From positions 62,001 through 126,000 of the forward strand of contig NZ_RCZJ01000006.1 of NCBI RefSeq assembly GCF_006438845.1: a DNA stretch of 64,000 bases, in the 5' to 3' direction. This document shows, piece by piece, positions 34,197-43,266 of the stretch; position 1 is the first letter of the stretch, and the number at the start of each line of letters is the position of its first letter. This DNA is from Variovorax ginsengisoli. GTDB lineage: Bacteria > Pseudomonadota > Gammaproteobacteria > Burkholderiales > Burkholderiaceae_C. Below the pieces are notes generated by a model. It was given only the letters and a program-made list of their open reading frames with translations. It made no database searches and was not told where the DNA came from. The position numbers were made by a program, and so were the translations under genes.

Positions 34197-35417
34197 TCAG
34201 ACGCGCAGGGTCTGCAGCGCCTGGCCGACCCGCAGCGCCGACCCGAAGGCCAGGGTGAAGCCCAGCGCGCCGTGGCCGGTGTTGAACACCACGTTGGTCG
34301 CCGTGCCGGCGCGGTGGCCGATGATGGGGAGCCCGGTCGGCGTGGCCGGGCGCATGCCGGTCCAGGGGTGAACGTCGCCGATGTGCTCGATCTGCGGAAA
34401 CACGGCGCGCGTGGCGTCGGCCAGCGTGTCGATGCGCCCCGCGGGAATGCGGCGGTCGTCGCCCACCAGCTCGGCCATGCCGGCCACGCGCAGCCGGTTG
34501 CCGATGCGCGCGAACACCACCTTGCGCGCACTGTCGGTCACGCTCACGCGCGGCGCGGCGCCAGGGGCCTCGTCGACATCGAGCGTGATGCTGTAGCCCT
34601 TGAGCGGATAGACCGGTACCGAAGTGCCGAGCTTGCGGCCGAGCCGGTGCGAGGCCGTGCCCAGTGCGATCACGAAGGCCTCGGCTTCCACCGGCTCGCC
34701 GTCCGTGCGCAGCGCGGCCACGCGGCCCTGTCGCTCGTCGAAGCCGCGCACCTCGGTGCCGAGCACGAAGCGCACGCCGCGCGCCCGCATCGCGCGCTCC
34801 AGTTCGTGGCAGACCTTCAGGCAGTCGGCCGCGCATTCGCTCGGCGTGTGCACCGCACCGGCGATGCGTTCGCGGTAGCCGGCCAGCGCGGGCTCGATGG
34901 CAAGGCATTCGTCGGCGCTCACCATGCGCTGCTCGCTGCCCAGGGTGCGCTGCAGGTCGACCTGGCGGCGCGCTGCCTCGACACCTTCGGAACTTTGATA
35001 GAGCACCAGCTTGCCGGTGGCGGAGAAGTCGCAGTCGGGCGCGATATCGGCGCGCATCGCCTCGAAAGCGATACGGCTCGAGGTCGCGAGCGCCAGCAGT
35101 TCGGCCGTGCTTTTTCGCGATGTCTGGGCATTGCAAGCGGCCATGAATTCGATGCCCCAGCGCCATTGCAACGGATCGAGCTGCGGTCGCAGCTTGAGCG
35201 GCGAGTCCGCAGCCAGCAACAGCTTGGGCAACTGCGACCAGATGGACGGGTCGGCCAGCGGCTGCACGTACGAATAGCTCAGCTGCGCGCCGTTGCCGCC
35301 GCTCGCGCCTTCGCCCGGCGCGGCCTTGTCGACCACGGTCACGCGGTGGCCTTCCCGTTGAAGGTGCCAGGCCGTGGCGAGGCCCACGATGCCGGCCCCG
35401 AGCACACACACGTGCAT
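34197..35417 (-). CDS. dadA: D-amino-acid dehydrogenase
   Basis: A 406-residue FAD-dependent dehydrogenase that oxidises D-amino acids to 2-oxo acids and passes electrons to the respiratory chain at the inner membrane. The N-terminal FAD loop is GAGIVG, and the C-terminal substrate/FAD region has WTGMRPATPTGLPIIG and NTGHGALG, both typical of DadA. Length is slightly below E. coli DadA. The gene is divergent from a GltI-type binding protein and close to an Asp/Glu racemase, which suggests use of acidic D-amino acids. No alanine racemase (dadX) is adjacent. Confidence 0.85.
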   Translation of the reverse strand: MHVCVLGAGIVGLATAWHLQREGHRVTVVDKAAPGEGASGGNGAQLSYSYVQPLADPSIWSQLPKLLLAADSPLKLRPQLDPLQWRWGIEFMAACNAQTSRKSTAELLALATSSRIAFEAMRADIAPDCDFSATGKLVLYQSSEGVEAARRQVDLQRTLGSEQRMVSADECLAIEPALAGYRERIAGAVHTPSECAADCLKVCHELERAMRARGVRFVLGTEVRGFDERQGRVAALRTDGEPVEAEAFVIALGTASHRLGRKLGTSVPVYPLKGYSITLDVDEAPGAAPRVSVTDSARKVVFARIGNRLRVAGMAELVGDDRRIPAGRIDTLADATRAVFPQIEHIGDVHPWTGMRPATPTGLPIIGHRAGTATNVVFNTGHGALGFTLAFGSALRVGQALQTLRV

Positions 35418-35651
35418 GAAACGCCTCTTGTCAGATGCTGCGATGCCGCAACTCTAGGGCGACCGCGGTGCTGGAGGAAATGCCAAAAACGCGGTGGCCT
35501 ATAGCCGCAAGGCATGCCTTTCGCAGACATAACGCACACATAACTTTGCGGCATGACCCTCGGCGCAAAAGGAATGATGGAAATCGGCGAACAAGTTTTT
35601 ACACTGGCGCTTCTGTCATTTTCTTGTCACTCGTTCGCCGAAAGGGCTCGC

Positions 35652-36530
35652 ATGAAACTCTCCGTATTGATGGCCGCCATTCTTCTGACCGCCACGGGCG
35701 CACAGGCCGCCGACACGCTGGCCAAGATCGCTGCGGCGAACAAGATCACGATGGCGTACCGCGAATCGTCGGTGCCCTTCAGCTACCTCGACGGCCCGAG
35801 CAAGCCGATCGGCTTCTCGGTCGACCTGTCGAACGCCATCGCTGCGGAAGTGAAGAAGAAGCTCAACAAGCCGAACCTCGAGGTGTCGTGGATGGCCGTG
35901 ACCTCGCAGAACCGGATCCCGCTGTTGTCCAACGGCACGGTCGACGTGGAATGCGGCTCGACCACCAACAACACCGCGCGCGGCAAGGACGTGTCTTTCG
36001 CGATCAACCATTTCTACACCGGCACGCGCTTGCTGGTGAAGAAGGCCTCGGGCATCAAGAACTACGCCGACCTCAAGGGCAAGCAGGTGGCCATCACCAC
36101 CGGCACGACCAACATGCTCGTCGTGCGCAAGTACAACGAAGAAAAGAAGCTCGACATCGACATCCTGTCCGCCAAGGACCATGCCGACGCGCTGCTGCTG
36201 GTCGAGAGCGACCGCGCTTCGGCGTTCGCGATGGACGACATCCTGCTGTACGGCCTGCGCTCCAACTCCAAGAATCCGGCCGACCTCGAAGTGGTGGGCG
36301 ACGCGCTGCAGGTCGAGCCCTACGCCTGCATGCTGCCCAAGGACGATCCGCAGTACAAGGCGCTGGTCGACGGCGTGATCACCGGGCTGATGAAGTCGGG
36401 CGAGTTCGAGAAGCTCTACACCAAGTGGTTCCTCAGCCCGATCCCGCCCAAGGGGCTGCCGGTCGGCCTGCCGATGAGCCAAGAGCTCAAGGACAACATC
36501 AAGACGCCTTCCGACAAGCCAGCCACTTGA
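35652..36530 (+). CDS. GltI-like amino-acid ABC transporter binding protein
   Basis: A 292-residue periplasmic binding protein of the family that binds glutamate and aspartate (SBP family 3). Signal peptide MKLSVLMAAIL... ends GAQAA. The binding-site segment VECGSTTNN is close to that of E. coli GltI. The start at 35652 is chosen for the signal peptide; a further upstream ATG at 35553 would add 33 residues without reason. No permease or ATPase follows, so it must share membrane parts encoded elsewhere, or act as an orphan. A dispersed repeat follows the stop codon. Confidence 0.86.
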   Translation: MKLSVLMAAILLTATGAQAADTLAKIAAANKITMAYRESSVPFSYLDGPSKPIGFSVDLSNAIAAEVKKKLNKPNLEVSWMAVTSQNRIPLLSNGTVDVECGSTTNNTARGKDVSFAINHFYTGTRLLVKKASGIKNYADLKGKQVAITTGTTNMLVVRKYNEEKKLDIDILSAKDHADALLLVESDRASAFAMDDILLYGLRSNSKNPADLEVVGDALQVEPYACMLPKDDPQYKALVDGVITGLMKSGEFEKLYTKWFLSPIPPKGLPVGLPMSQELKDNIKTPSDKPAT

Positions 36531-36535
36531 CTCTC

Positions 36536-36630
36536 CTCCAGGCTTCGCGCACTGCGTGTCGCTTCTCCTTCCCCCTTCCGGGGGCAACGCCAGCGGCCCG
36601 GCAAAGCCGGTTCCGCGGCGTTTCTGGCAA
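36536..36630. repeat. Dispersed intergenic element, copy 2 (inverted)
   Basis: Reverse-orientation relative of the element at 22937-23029. The core with CCGGGGGCAAC-like, CCCGGCAAAGCCGG and CGCACTGCGTGTCGC segments is kept, but one end no longer pairs with the other. It lies between the binding-protein gene and the racemase gene. Confidence 0.7.
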
Positions 36631-36657
36631 TGAACTCTTGAGTCCCGGAGCTGGTTT

Positions 36658-37419
36658 GTGACGCACGTTGTCGGCATCTTGGGCGGCATGGGGCCTGCTG
36701 CGGGCGCCGACTTCGTGCGGCTGTTCGTCGACGCTTGCGCACAGCACATGCGCACGATGGGCGAGCCGGTGCGTGACCAGGCCTTTCCCGAGCACTGGCT
36801 GGCGCAGGTGCCCGTGCCGGATCGCAGCGGCGCGCTGGAGCGTGCAGACGAAGGCGCGCACCAGCCGCTCGAGCCCATGCTGCAGGCGTTGGGCCGACTG
36901 GCCGCATTGGGCAGCCGTGCGGTCGCCATCGCCTGCAACACCGCGCACGCGTGGCACGGCACGCTGCAGCAACGGTTTCCGCAAGTCGAAGTGCTCCATG
37001 TGGCGCGCGAGGTCGCTGCCCACTTGGCGGCCCAGGGTGAAACCCAGGTGGCGCTGATGGCCACCGAAGGCACCTACCGCGTGCGGCTCTACGAGCAGGC
37101 GCTCGCCGATGCCGGGCTGCAATGCCATCTTCCGTGGCCCGACGAACGTGCACTGGTGATGCGCGGCATCTATGAGGGCGTGAAGGCCGGCGACCTGCCG
37201 CTGGCGCAGGCCTGTTTCTCCGAAGTGGCGCTGCGTCTGGCAGAGCGCCACGGCCGCATCGCCATCGTCATGGGCTGCACCGAAGTGCCGTTGGGGCTGC
37301 AGGGTGTGGCGGCGGTGCGGGGCCTGAGGCTGGTCGATCCGGCGCGGGTTCTGGCCTCGGCATTGGCGGACCGCGCCTACGCCGGGACATCGCCCTTCGG
37401 AAGTTCGGCCTTCACCTGA
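36658..37419 (+). CDS. Aspartate/glutamate racemase family protein
   Basis: A 253-residue cofactor-independent racemase. It has the two catalytic cysteines of the family, Cys93 in ACNTAH and Cys207 in GCTEVPL, and the N-terminal GGMGP loop. It interconverts L and D forms of an acidic amino acid, or a related substrate. The start is GTG at 36658. It lies after the GltI-type binding protein and near dadA, so a role in D-Asp or D-Glu use is likely but not proven. Aspartate racemase is a better fit than MurI, because house-keeping MurI has a different N-terminus. Confidence 0.8.
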   Translation: MTHVVGILGGMGPAAGADFVRLFVDACAQHMRTMGEPVRDQAFPEHWLAQVPVPDRSGALERADEGAHQPLEPMLQALGRLAALGSRAVAIACNTAHAWHGTLQQRFPQVEVLHVAREVAAHLAAQGETQVALMATEGTYRVRLYEQALADAGLQCHLPWPDERALVMRGIYEGVKAGDLPLAQACFSEVALRLAERHGRIAIVMGCTEVPLGLQGVAAVRGLRLVDPARVLASALADRAYAGTSPFGSSAFT

Positions 37420-37489
37420 ATGGCCTACATTGACGACGCGCCCGCCGCGGCGCATCCCGCCAATGTCAGGCCGACTTTCTAGGAGTGCC

Positions 37490-38401
37490 ATGCCTTCTCT
37501 CGACGATTCCCGTTCCGACCAGCAAGCCGATTTCGATTCGCTGCGTCCCGGCGAAAGCACCGCGCAAGGCGCCACGCGCCGCACCGCTCTCAAGGCGGCC
37601 ATCGGCGCCGGCTATGCGGCCGCCACGCTGCCCATCGCCGCGCAAACCGTGATCACGACCTCGGCCGACGGCCTGCAGGCGGGCCCGATCACCTACACCG
37701 TCAACGGCTTCCAGGTGCCTGCCTATGCGGCTGCGCCCTCCGGCAAGACCGGCTTGCCGGTGGTGTTGGTCATCCAGGAAATCTTCGGCGTGCACGGGTA
37801 CATCCAGGACACCTGCCGCCGCTTCGCCAAGCTCGGCTACCTGGCCATCGCGCCAGAGCTGTATGCGCGCCAGGGCGACCCGCGCAGTTACACGGAAATC
37901 CCCAAGCTGCAGAGCGAGCTCGTGTCGAAAGTGCCCGACGCCCAGGTCATGGCCGACCTCGACGGCGCGCTGGCCTATGCCGCGGCGAACGGCGGCGACG
38001 TCAACAAGGCCGGCATCACCGGTTTCTGCTGGGGCGGCCGCATCGTGTGGCTCTACGCGGCCACGGGCAAGGTGAAGGCGGGCGTGGCTTGGTATGGCCG
38101 ACTGGTCGGCCAGCCCAGCGAGAACACGCCGAAACACCCGGTCGACGTGGCCGCGCAGATCAAGGCGCCGGTGCTCGGGCTCTATGGCGGCAAGGACCAG
38201 GGCATCCCTGTTGACACTATTGATAAGATGAAATCAATCTTGGCGACCGGATCGGACGCTGCCAAGGCATCGCAATTCGTCGTGTACCCCGAGGCGGGCC
38301 ATGCGTTTCACGCCGACTACCGGCCAAGCTACCTCAAGGAGGCGGCTGAAGACGGTTGGCGCAGGACGCAGGCCTGGTTCAAAGCCAACGGCGTCGCCTG
38401 A
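37490..38401 (+). CDS. Exported dienelactone-hydrolase family protein
   Basis: A 303-residue alpha/beta hydrolase. The catalytic triad of dienelactone hydrolases is visible: Cys in GFCWGGR, Asp in YGGKDQGIP and His in EAGHAFH. Ahead of the domain is a twin-arginine-like leader (RRTALKAAIGAG...) placed about 28 residues from the start, which suggests folded export by Tat or membrane attachment. Most relatives that ring-cleave catechols are cytosolic, so the substrate here is uncertain. AGGAG lies four bases before the ATG. No aromatic-degradation gene is next to it. Confidence 0.78.
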   Translation: MPSLDDSRSDQQADFDSLRPGESTAQGATRRTALKAAIGAGYAAATLPIAAQTVITTSADGLQAGPITYTVNGFQVPAYAAAPSGKTGLPVVLVIQEIFGVHGYIQDTCRRFAKLGYLAIAPELYARQGDPRSYTEIPKLQSELVSKVPDAQVMADLDGALAYAAANGGDVNKAGITGFCWGGRIVWLYAATGKVKAGVAWYGRLVGQPSENTPKHPVDVAAQIKAPVLGLYGGKDQGIPVDTIDKMKSILATGSDAAKASQFVVYPEAGHAFHADYRPSYLKEAAEDGWRRTQAWFKANGVA

Positions 38402-38442
38402 CCTTCTCCAGGGTCGCGCGGCCGTCAGCCGCCTGCATGTCG

Positions 38443-38468
38443 AAAAGCCGCCCCTTGGGGCGGCTTTT
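38443..38468. terminator. Strong bidirectional terminator after the hydrolase gene
   Basis: A perfect 12-bp stem (AAAAGCCGCCCC / GGGGCGGCTTTT) with a TT loop, followed by TGTTT. It lies 40 bases after the hydrolase stop codon and 60 bases before the ZIP gene, so the two are separate transcription units. Confidence 0.88.
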
Positions 38469-38528
38469 GTTTGGGACCGACCCGGCGCGGCGCACCGCCC
38501 GCCATCTGGAAATCGTTGGAAGACCGTC

Positions 38529-39410
38529 ATGAATCTGCTCCTCATCCTCGCCGCCACGCTCGTGGCCGGCATCGGCAGCGTCTGGATCGCTGCACTGCTG
38601 ATGCGCGTCGGCGTGCGCAGCGGCGGCGGCGTGAACGCGCAGCATCTGCTGAGCCTTGCGGCCGGCGCACTGCTGGCCACCGCCTTCATGCATCTGTTGC
38701 CGGAAGCCTTCGAGAGCGGGATCGCGCCGGCGATGCTGTTCGCCACGCTGCTGTTCGGCGTGGTCTTCTTCTTCCTGCTGGACAAGGCCGAGCTTTGGCA
38801 TCACGGGCACGAGCACCATGCAGACGCGCACAGCGATGCGCCCGGCCACGGCCATGGTCACGACCATGGCCATGTGCACGCCCACGCGCCGCGCGGCGGC
38901 AGCTGGGCGGTGCTCACCGGCGACAGCGTGCATTGCTTTGGCGATGGCATCCTGATCGCCTCGGCCTTCATCGCCGACGTTCGACTGGGCCTGGTGGCCG
39001 CGCTGGCGGTGCTGGCCCACGAAGTGCCGCACCACATCGGCGACCTCGTCGTGTTGCGCCAGAGCTCGCCCAACCCGCGCGCGGCCCTCGTGAAGGTGTC
39101 GCTGGCCGGCACGATGACCGCGCTGGGCGGCCTCGTCGGCTGGTGGCTGGTCGACCAGCTGCACGGCTGGCTGCCTTACTTTCTGGTGCTGGCGAGCAGC
39201 AGCTTCGTCTACGTGGCGCTGGCCGACCTGATTCCCCAACTGCAGAAGCAATTGCCCGCGCGGCAGACCGTCGCGCAGGTCGCCTGGTTGGCGGTAGGCA
39301 TCCTGCTGGTCACGCTGGTGAGCCGGCTCGCGCACGGCGATCACGACCATGCCCATGGGCATGACCACGACGCCGCGCATGCCGAGGAAGCGCACGACCA
39401 CAAGCATTGA
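38529..39410 (+). CDS. ZIP-family metal transporter
   Basis: A 293-residue inner-membrane importer of Zn2+, Fe2+ or similar ions. About eight hydrophobic helices are seen. TM4 has the metal-site motif HCFGDG and TM5 has HEVPHHIGD; the family form is HEVPHE, so one metal ligand is His instead of Glu. The loop between TM3 and TM4 (about 90-125) and the C-terminal tail are His/Asp-rich and should bind metal. Substrate cannot be fixed from sequence. It lies among several other metal-related loci. Confidence 0.87.
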   Translation: MNLLLILAATLVAGIGSVWIAALLMRVGVRSGGGVNAQHLLSLAAGALLATAFMHLLPEAFESGIAPAMLFATLLFGVVFFFLLDKAELWHHGHEHHADAHSDAPGHGHGHDHGHVHAHAPRGGSWAVLTGDSVHCFGDGILIASAFIADVRLGLVAALAVLAHEVPHHIGDLVVLRQSSPNPRAALVKVSLAGTMTALGGLVGWWLVDQLHGWLPYFLVLASSSFVYVALADLIPQLQKQLPARQTVAQVAWLAVGILLVTLVSRLAHGDHDHAHGHDHDAAHAEEAHDHKH

Positions 39411-39538
39411 ACGTCGGTGGCGCGACGATGACGACGCGTCGCAGGTTCATTCCCACACGCTTGCGGCGGCTTGGCTGTTGCATCGGCGGTCCGGGAGGCG
39501 CAGCATCGATGCATTCATCTCATCGCACGGACCCGACC

Positions 39539-39775
39539 ATGAAAGCAGCGCCACCCATCCCTCCAACCGCCGCACCGCCGATCGATGGGGCGGAGGACAT
39601 CGAAGACACCGACGTCACTGAAGGCGCCGACGACGCCGACGCGGACGCCGAGCAGGAAGGCCCCGACGAACTGGCCGAGGAAACCGGGATCGACCTGACC
39701 GACGCCAGCGAACTCGACGCCGACAACGTGCCTGCCGACGAAGAGCACGACCGCGTGATCCAGGCGCCGGACTGA
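39539..39775 (+). CDS. Small acidic hypothetical protein
   Basis: A possible 78-residue protein, strongly acidic (many Asp and Glu), with a Pro-rich start MKAAPPIPP and no membrane segment or known motif. The ATG at 39539 is chosen because the upstream part of the same open frame is basic and looks non-coding. No ribosome-binding site of note. The 128 bases before it hold nothing recognisable. It may be a real small gene or a chance open frame in GC-rich DNA. Confidence 0.45.
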   Translation: MKAAPPIPPTAAPPIDGAEDIEDTDVTEGADDADADAEQEGPDELAEETGIDLTDASELDADNVPADEEHDRVIQAPD

Positions 39776-39827
39776 GCGCACCGTCGCCGTGGCGTGATTG
39801 CGCGGCAGTATCATCCGCGCTCCGCCC

Positions 39828-40184
39828 ATGACCCTCCGAATTCTGCTGTTGCGACTGTTGTTGATCGCTGCGTTTTTCAACGCAGCGATCGGCATGCCGC
39901 TGCACGAATTGGGTCACCTGGAGGAGCTGGTCGCCACGGTGTCGCAGGGTACCGAAGCGCACGACGCGGCCGCCGACGACGACGGTGAAGATGCCGAAGC
40001 CCACGGCCGATGTGCGTGGTGTGCGGCTCATGAGGCGCAAGGCATGGCGCTGGCGCTCTTCGAGAGCATCGACGTGCCCCTCGTGGTCGTCGGGACAATG
40101 GGTGTGGGGCACGAGGCAGCCTTCGTCCCTCAAGGTTGGCATTGGCGCTTCGCGGCGCGCGATCCACCACTGGCACTGATTTAG
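39828..40184 (+). CDS. DUF2946-like exported protein
   Basis: A 118-residue protein with an N-terminal hydrophobic segment (about 4-22), a HELGHLEEL stretch, an acidic middle with many Asp and Glu, and a C-A-W-C-A-A-H-E motif like the Cys/His core of DUF2946. The same family opens the copper-like cassette at 30465, again directly before a TonB receptor. A TATCAT hexamer at 39809-39814 may be its -10. Function unknown; metal binding is suggested by the CxxC-x2-H pattern. The receptor gene follows after 143 bases. Confidence 0.7.
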   Translation: MTLRILLLRLLLIAAFFNAAIGMPLHELGHLEELVATVSQGTEAHDAAADDDGEDAEAHGRCAWCAAHEAQGMALALFESIDVPLVVVGTMGVGHEAAFVPQGWHWRFAARDPPLALI

Positions 40185-40327
40185 CTGACGGCCCGCGCGC
40201 GGGTCGTCTGTCTGTCCTCGCTTGCCGAGGCCGGGGCCTTCGTGTCTCGGTGCCGGCACAGTGCCTGAGCCCCGGCCGCGCCTTCGACGCTCGGCCAGCG
40301 GGCTCGTCGTTCTCCCAATTCCTTTCA

Positions 40328-42493
40328 ATGATCGCCATTCGCTCTGTGCGGAACCGTGTTTCCGCGCTTCGCCGTTCCCCGCTCGCCCTTGCTGCAGCGG
40401 CCTCTTTCCTTTCGCACGCACAACCGCTGCCGCCGCCTGTCGCGCCGGCGGAAGCCGAACTCTCCACCGTCGAAGTCGTCGGACGTTCGGCCTCCGGCAC
40501 TTACCACTCCGAGGAAGCCGCCGGCGCCAAGACGGATCTGCCCCTGCGGGAATTGCCGCAATCGGTGCGCATCGTCACCCGCCAGGCCATCGACGACTTG
40601 GGGGCCTCCAAGCTCGACGACGTCCTCGACTTCGTGGGCGGCGTCTCGCGCCAGAACAGCTTCGGCGGGCTGTGGGACAACATCGCCATCCGCGGCCTGC
40701 CGGGCAACGAGAACACCGGCATGGCGACGCTCTTCAACGGCTTTTCATCGAACCGCGGGTTCAATGCGCCGCGTGACTTGGCAGGCGTGGAACGCATCGA
40801 ATTCCTGAAAGGCACGGCCGCCGCTCTGTACGGCAGCAGCGAGCCGGGCGGCACCCTGAACATCGTGTCCAAGCGCCCGCTGTGGCGTGCAGGCCATTCG
40901 ATCGAGGGCTCTGCCGGCAGCCAGGGCCTGCGCCGTGGTGCCTTCGACAGCACGGGGCCCGTCGGCAACGATTTCGCTTATCGACTCAATCTCGCGGTGG
41001 AAGAACGTGACGGCTTTCGGGACCATGTCGGCGCGCGGCGCGAAGTGATCGCGCCGGCGTTCACCTGGAAGCTCGGCCGCGACACGGTGCTGGACTACGC
41101 AGGCGAATACCTGCGTCATGCGACGCCGCTCGATCGTGGCGTGGTCTCGGTCGACAACCGCCTTGGCGCCGTCCCGCGCAGCCGGTTCCTGGGCGAGCCT
41201 GCAGACGGCGACGTGACGGTGAAGAACCAGACGCACCAGTTCATCCTGTCGCACGAATGGAATTCGAGCTGGCGCAGTCGACTGGGGCTGTCCTATCGCG
41301 AGACTTCGATGCAGGGCTTTTCCACCGAGGCCAACGCGCTGCAGGCCGGTGGGAACCTCACGCGACAACGGCGCTTCCGTGACTACGCCTCCGACGACGT
41401 CGCGCTCCAAGGCGAACTGCAGGGCAACGTCCGCACCGGCGCCATCGAACATGAACTGCTGTTCGGCATGGAGAGCTTCCGCTTCGAGATGGACACGCTG
41501 ATGCGGCGGGTCAACCCGACGGCTGCGGCGCCTTACGCCATCAACATCTACAACCCGGTCTACGGCCAGGTCCAGCCGACGCCGATGGCCAATACGGAAA
41601 CCTTCGAGCATCAGCGCAACACGGCAATCTACGTACAGGATGCCATCAAGCTTGCGCCAGCGTGGCGCCTGGTGGCAGGCTTCCGGGTGGACAACTACCG
41701 GCAGTCGCTGCTGAACCGCCGCACCGGCACGACAGCGCGACAGGACCCTTCGGCAACCTCGCCGCGCATCGGCGTGAGCTGGCTGCCGACGCCACAGTGG
41801 ACCGTCTATGCGAACGCGGGCCGCTCGTTCCGCGCGAACGCCGGCTCCGACGTTTCCGCCGCGAGCTTCGAACCCGAAACCGGCCGCGCGCTGGAACTCG
41901 GCACGAAGTGGGAGAGCCTGGACCAGCGCATCGGTGCCACGGCCGCCCTCTTCGACATCCGCAAGCGAAACGTGCTGACCGCCGACCCGGTCAACACCGG
42001 TTTCTCCATCGCCACTGGCGAGGTGCGCAGCCGAGGCTTCGAGTTCGACGTTGCAGGGCAAATCACTGCGCGCTGGCGAGTCAACGCGAGCCTGGTGCTC
42101 AACGACGTGAAGATCGCCAAGGACAACACCCTCGAGGTAGGCGGCCGTCTGCTCAACGTGCCGAAGGTCAACGGCAGCGTGCTGGCGGTCTACGAGAACG
42201 TGTTCGACAACGACCAGCGCTACGGCATCGGAGGTGGTGTGACCTACGTGGGCCAACAGCTCGGGCAGGCGCGCACGCAGGCTGAGGCCCGCGCCGATGT
42301 CGCGGCTTTCGAGCTGCCGAGCTACACCACGGCGAAGCTGGTGGGTTACTGGCGTGTCAGCCCGCGACTGCGGCTGACGTTGGACGTCGACAACGTGTTC
42401 GATCGAACCTACTACACCAGTTCCTACAGTCGGTTGTGGGTGACGCCCGGCACGCCCCGCTCGGTGACGCTTGGCCTGCAGGCCAAGTTTTGA
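40328..42493 (+). CDS. TonB-dependent siderophore-type receptor
   Basis: A 721-residue outer-membrane receptor. The signal peptide and a short linker lead to a TonB-box region (LSTVEVVGR), then a siderophore-receptor plug: LRELPQSVRIVTRQAI, AIRGLPGNENTG and VERIEFLKGTAAALYGS. The barrel ends in GLQAKF. The start is set at 40328 to give an ordinary leader; longer in-frame starts exist. The ATPase of a NosFY-type ABC system starts 8 bases after the stop, and two permeases overlap it by ATGA, so receptor and ABC system are one operon. There is no periplasmic binding protein. The ligand is unknown; iron-siderophore, heme or another metal complex are possible. Confidence 0.88.
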   Translation: MIAIRSVRNRVSALRRSPLALAAAASFLSHAQPLPPPVAPAEAELSTVEVVGRSASGTYHSEEAAGAKTDLPLRELPQSVRIVTRQAIDDLGASKLDDVLDFVGGVSRQNSFGGLWDNIAIRGLPGNENTGMATLFNGFSSNRGFNAPRDLAGVERIEFLKGTAAALYGSSEPGGTLNIVSKRPLWRAGHSIEGSAGSQGLRRGAFDSTGPVGNDFAYRLNLAVEERDGFRDHVGARREVIAPAFTWKLGRDTVLDYAGEYLRHATPLDRGVVSVDNRLGAVPRSRFLGEPADGDVTVKNQTHQFILSHEWNSSWRSRLGLSYRETSMQGFSTEANALQAGGNLTRQRRFRDYASDDVALQGELQGNVRTGAIEHELLFGMESFRFEMDTLMRRVNPTAAAPYAINIYNPVYGQVQPTPMANTETFEHQRNTAIYVQDAIKLAPAWRLVAGFRVDNYRQSLLNRRTGTTARQDPSATSPRIGVSWLPTPQWTVYANAGRSFRANAGSDVSAASFEPETGRALELGTKWESLDQRIGATAALFDIRKRNVLTADPVNTGFSIATGEVRSRGFEFDVAGQITARWRVNASLVLNDVKIAKDNTLEVGGRLLNVPKVNGSVLAVYENVFDNDQRYGIGGGVTYVGQQLGQARTQAEARADVAAFELPSYTTAKLVGYWRVSPRLRLTLDVDNVFDRTYYTSSYSRLWVTPGTPRSVTLGLQAKF

Positions 42494-42501
42494 GGCCCGA
42501 C

Positions 42502-43266
42502 ATGTCGATGACTCACTCTATCCCCGCGAGCAGCGCGGCGGCATTGCATCTGGCGCTCGAGGCCGTCGAAGTCGTGGCCGGCTACGGTGCCCGAACGATC
42601 CTCCACGGCCTCGATCTCGCGGTCGCACCCGGTGAAATCTACGCACTGCTGGGTGCCAACGGCGCCGGCAAGACCACCACGCTGGGCCTGTTCCTCGGCT
42701 TCGTCCGCCCGAGCAGCGGCCGAGTGCGTGTGAACGGCATCGACCCCGGCGTCGACCCGACACGGGCGCGGCGCCAGCTGGCCTACATTCCCGAGAACGT
42801 CGCCCTTTACGAGCACCTGAGCGCGCGGGAGAACGTGGCTTACCTGCTCGATCTCGCGGGCGAGAAGCAGGATGCGCGCGCCATCGGCGAGGCCTTGTCC
42901 ACCGCCGGGCTCGACAGCGCGGCGTATGAGCGTCGGGTGTCCGGCTTTTCCAAGGGCATGCGGCAGAAGGTGTCGATCGCTCTGGCGCTTGCGCGCAAGG
43001 TGCCGGCGCTGCTGCTGGACGAGCCCACGTCCGGTCTCGACCCGCAGGCCACGGCGGAATTCAGCCGCTTGCTCGGCGTGCTGCGTGCGCAAGATGTCGC
43101 GATCCTCATGGTCACGCACGACCTGCTGGGTGCGGCCGAGGTCGCAGATCGCATCGGCTTCATCGACGGCGGAACGCTGATCGACGAGGCCACCGCCTCG
43201 GGGGCAGAGCGCTTCGATGTGCGTGCGCTGCATCGTCGTTACGCGGCCCAAGGGACATTGCCATGA
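42502..43266 (+). CDS. ABC transporter ATPase of a NosFY-type system
   Basis: A 254-residue ATP-binding subunit, partner of the two DUF3526 permeases encoded next. Walker A is GANGAGKTT, the signature is VSGFSKGM (NatA/NosF-type rather than LSGGQ) and Walker B is LLLDEPTSGLDP. Enzymes of this group drive ABC-2-type exporters or maturation systems such as NosFY. It starts 8 bases after the TonB receptor stop and overlaps the next gene by 4 bases (ATGA), so it is translated in step with both. Role: energising the permease pair. Confidence 0.87.
   Translation: MSMTHSIPASSAAALHLALEAVEVVAGYGARTILHGLDLAVAPGEIYALLGANGAGKTTTLGLFLGFVRPSSGRVRVNGIDPGVDPTRARRQLAYIPENVALYEHLSARENVAYLLDLAGEKQDARAIGEALSTAGLDSAAYERRVSGFSKGMRQKVSIALALARKVPALLLDEPTSGLDPQATAEFSRLLGVLRAQDVAILMVTHDLLGAAEVADRIGFIDGGTLIDEATASGAERFDVRALHRRYAAQGTLP

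Noticed and set aside
38212..38240. AT-rich patch with TTGACA inside the dienelactone-hydrolase gene, possibly an internal promoter
   Set aside because: It reads as ordinary codons (VDTIDKMKSI) and no -10 hexamer lies at the right distance; no gene start follows.
42436..42501. Longer start of the ABC ATPase overlapping the receptor end
   Set aside because: The upstream part is the receptor's reading sequence in another frame; the start at 42502 gives the usual N-terminus.
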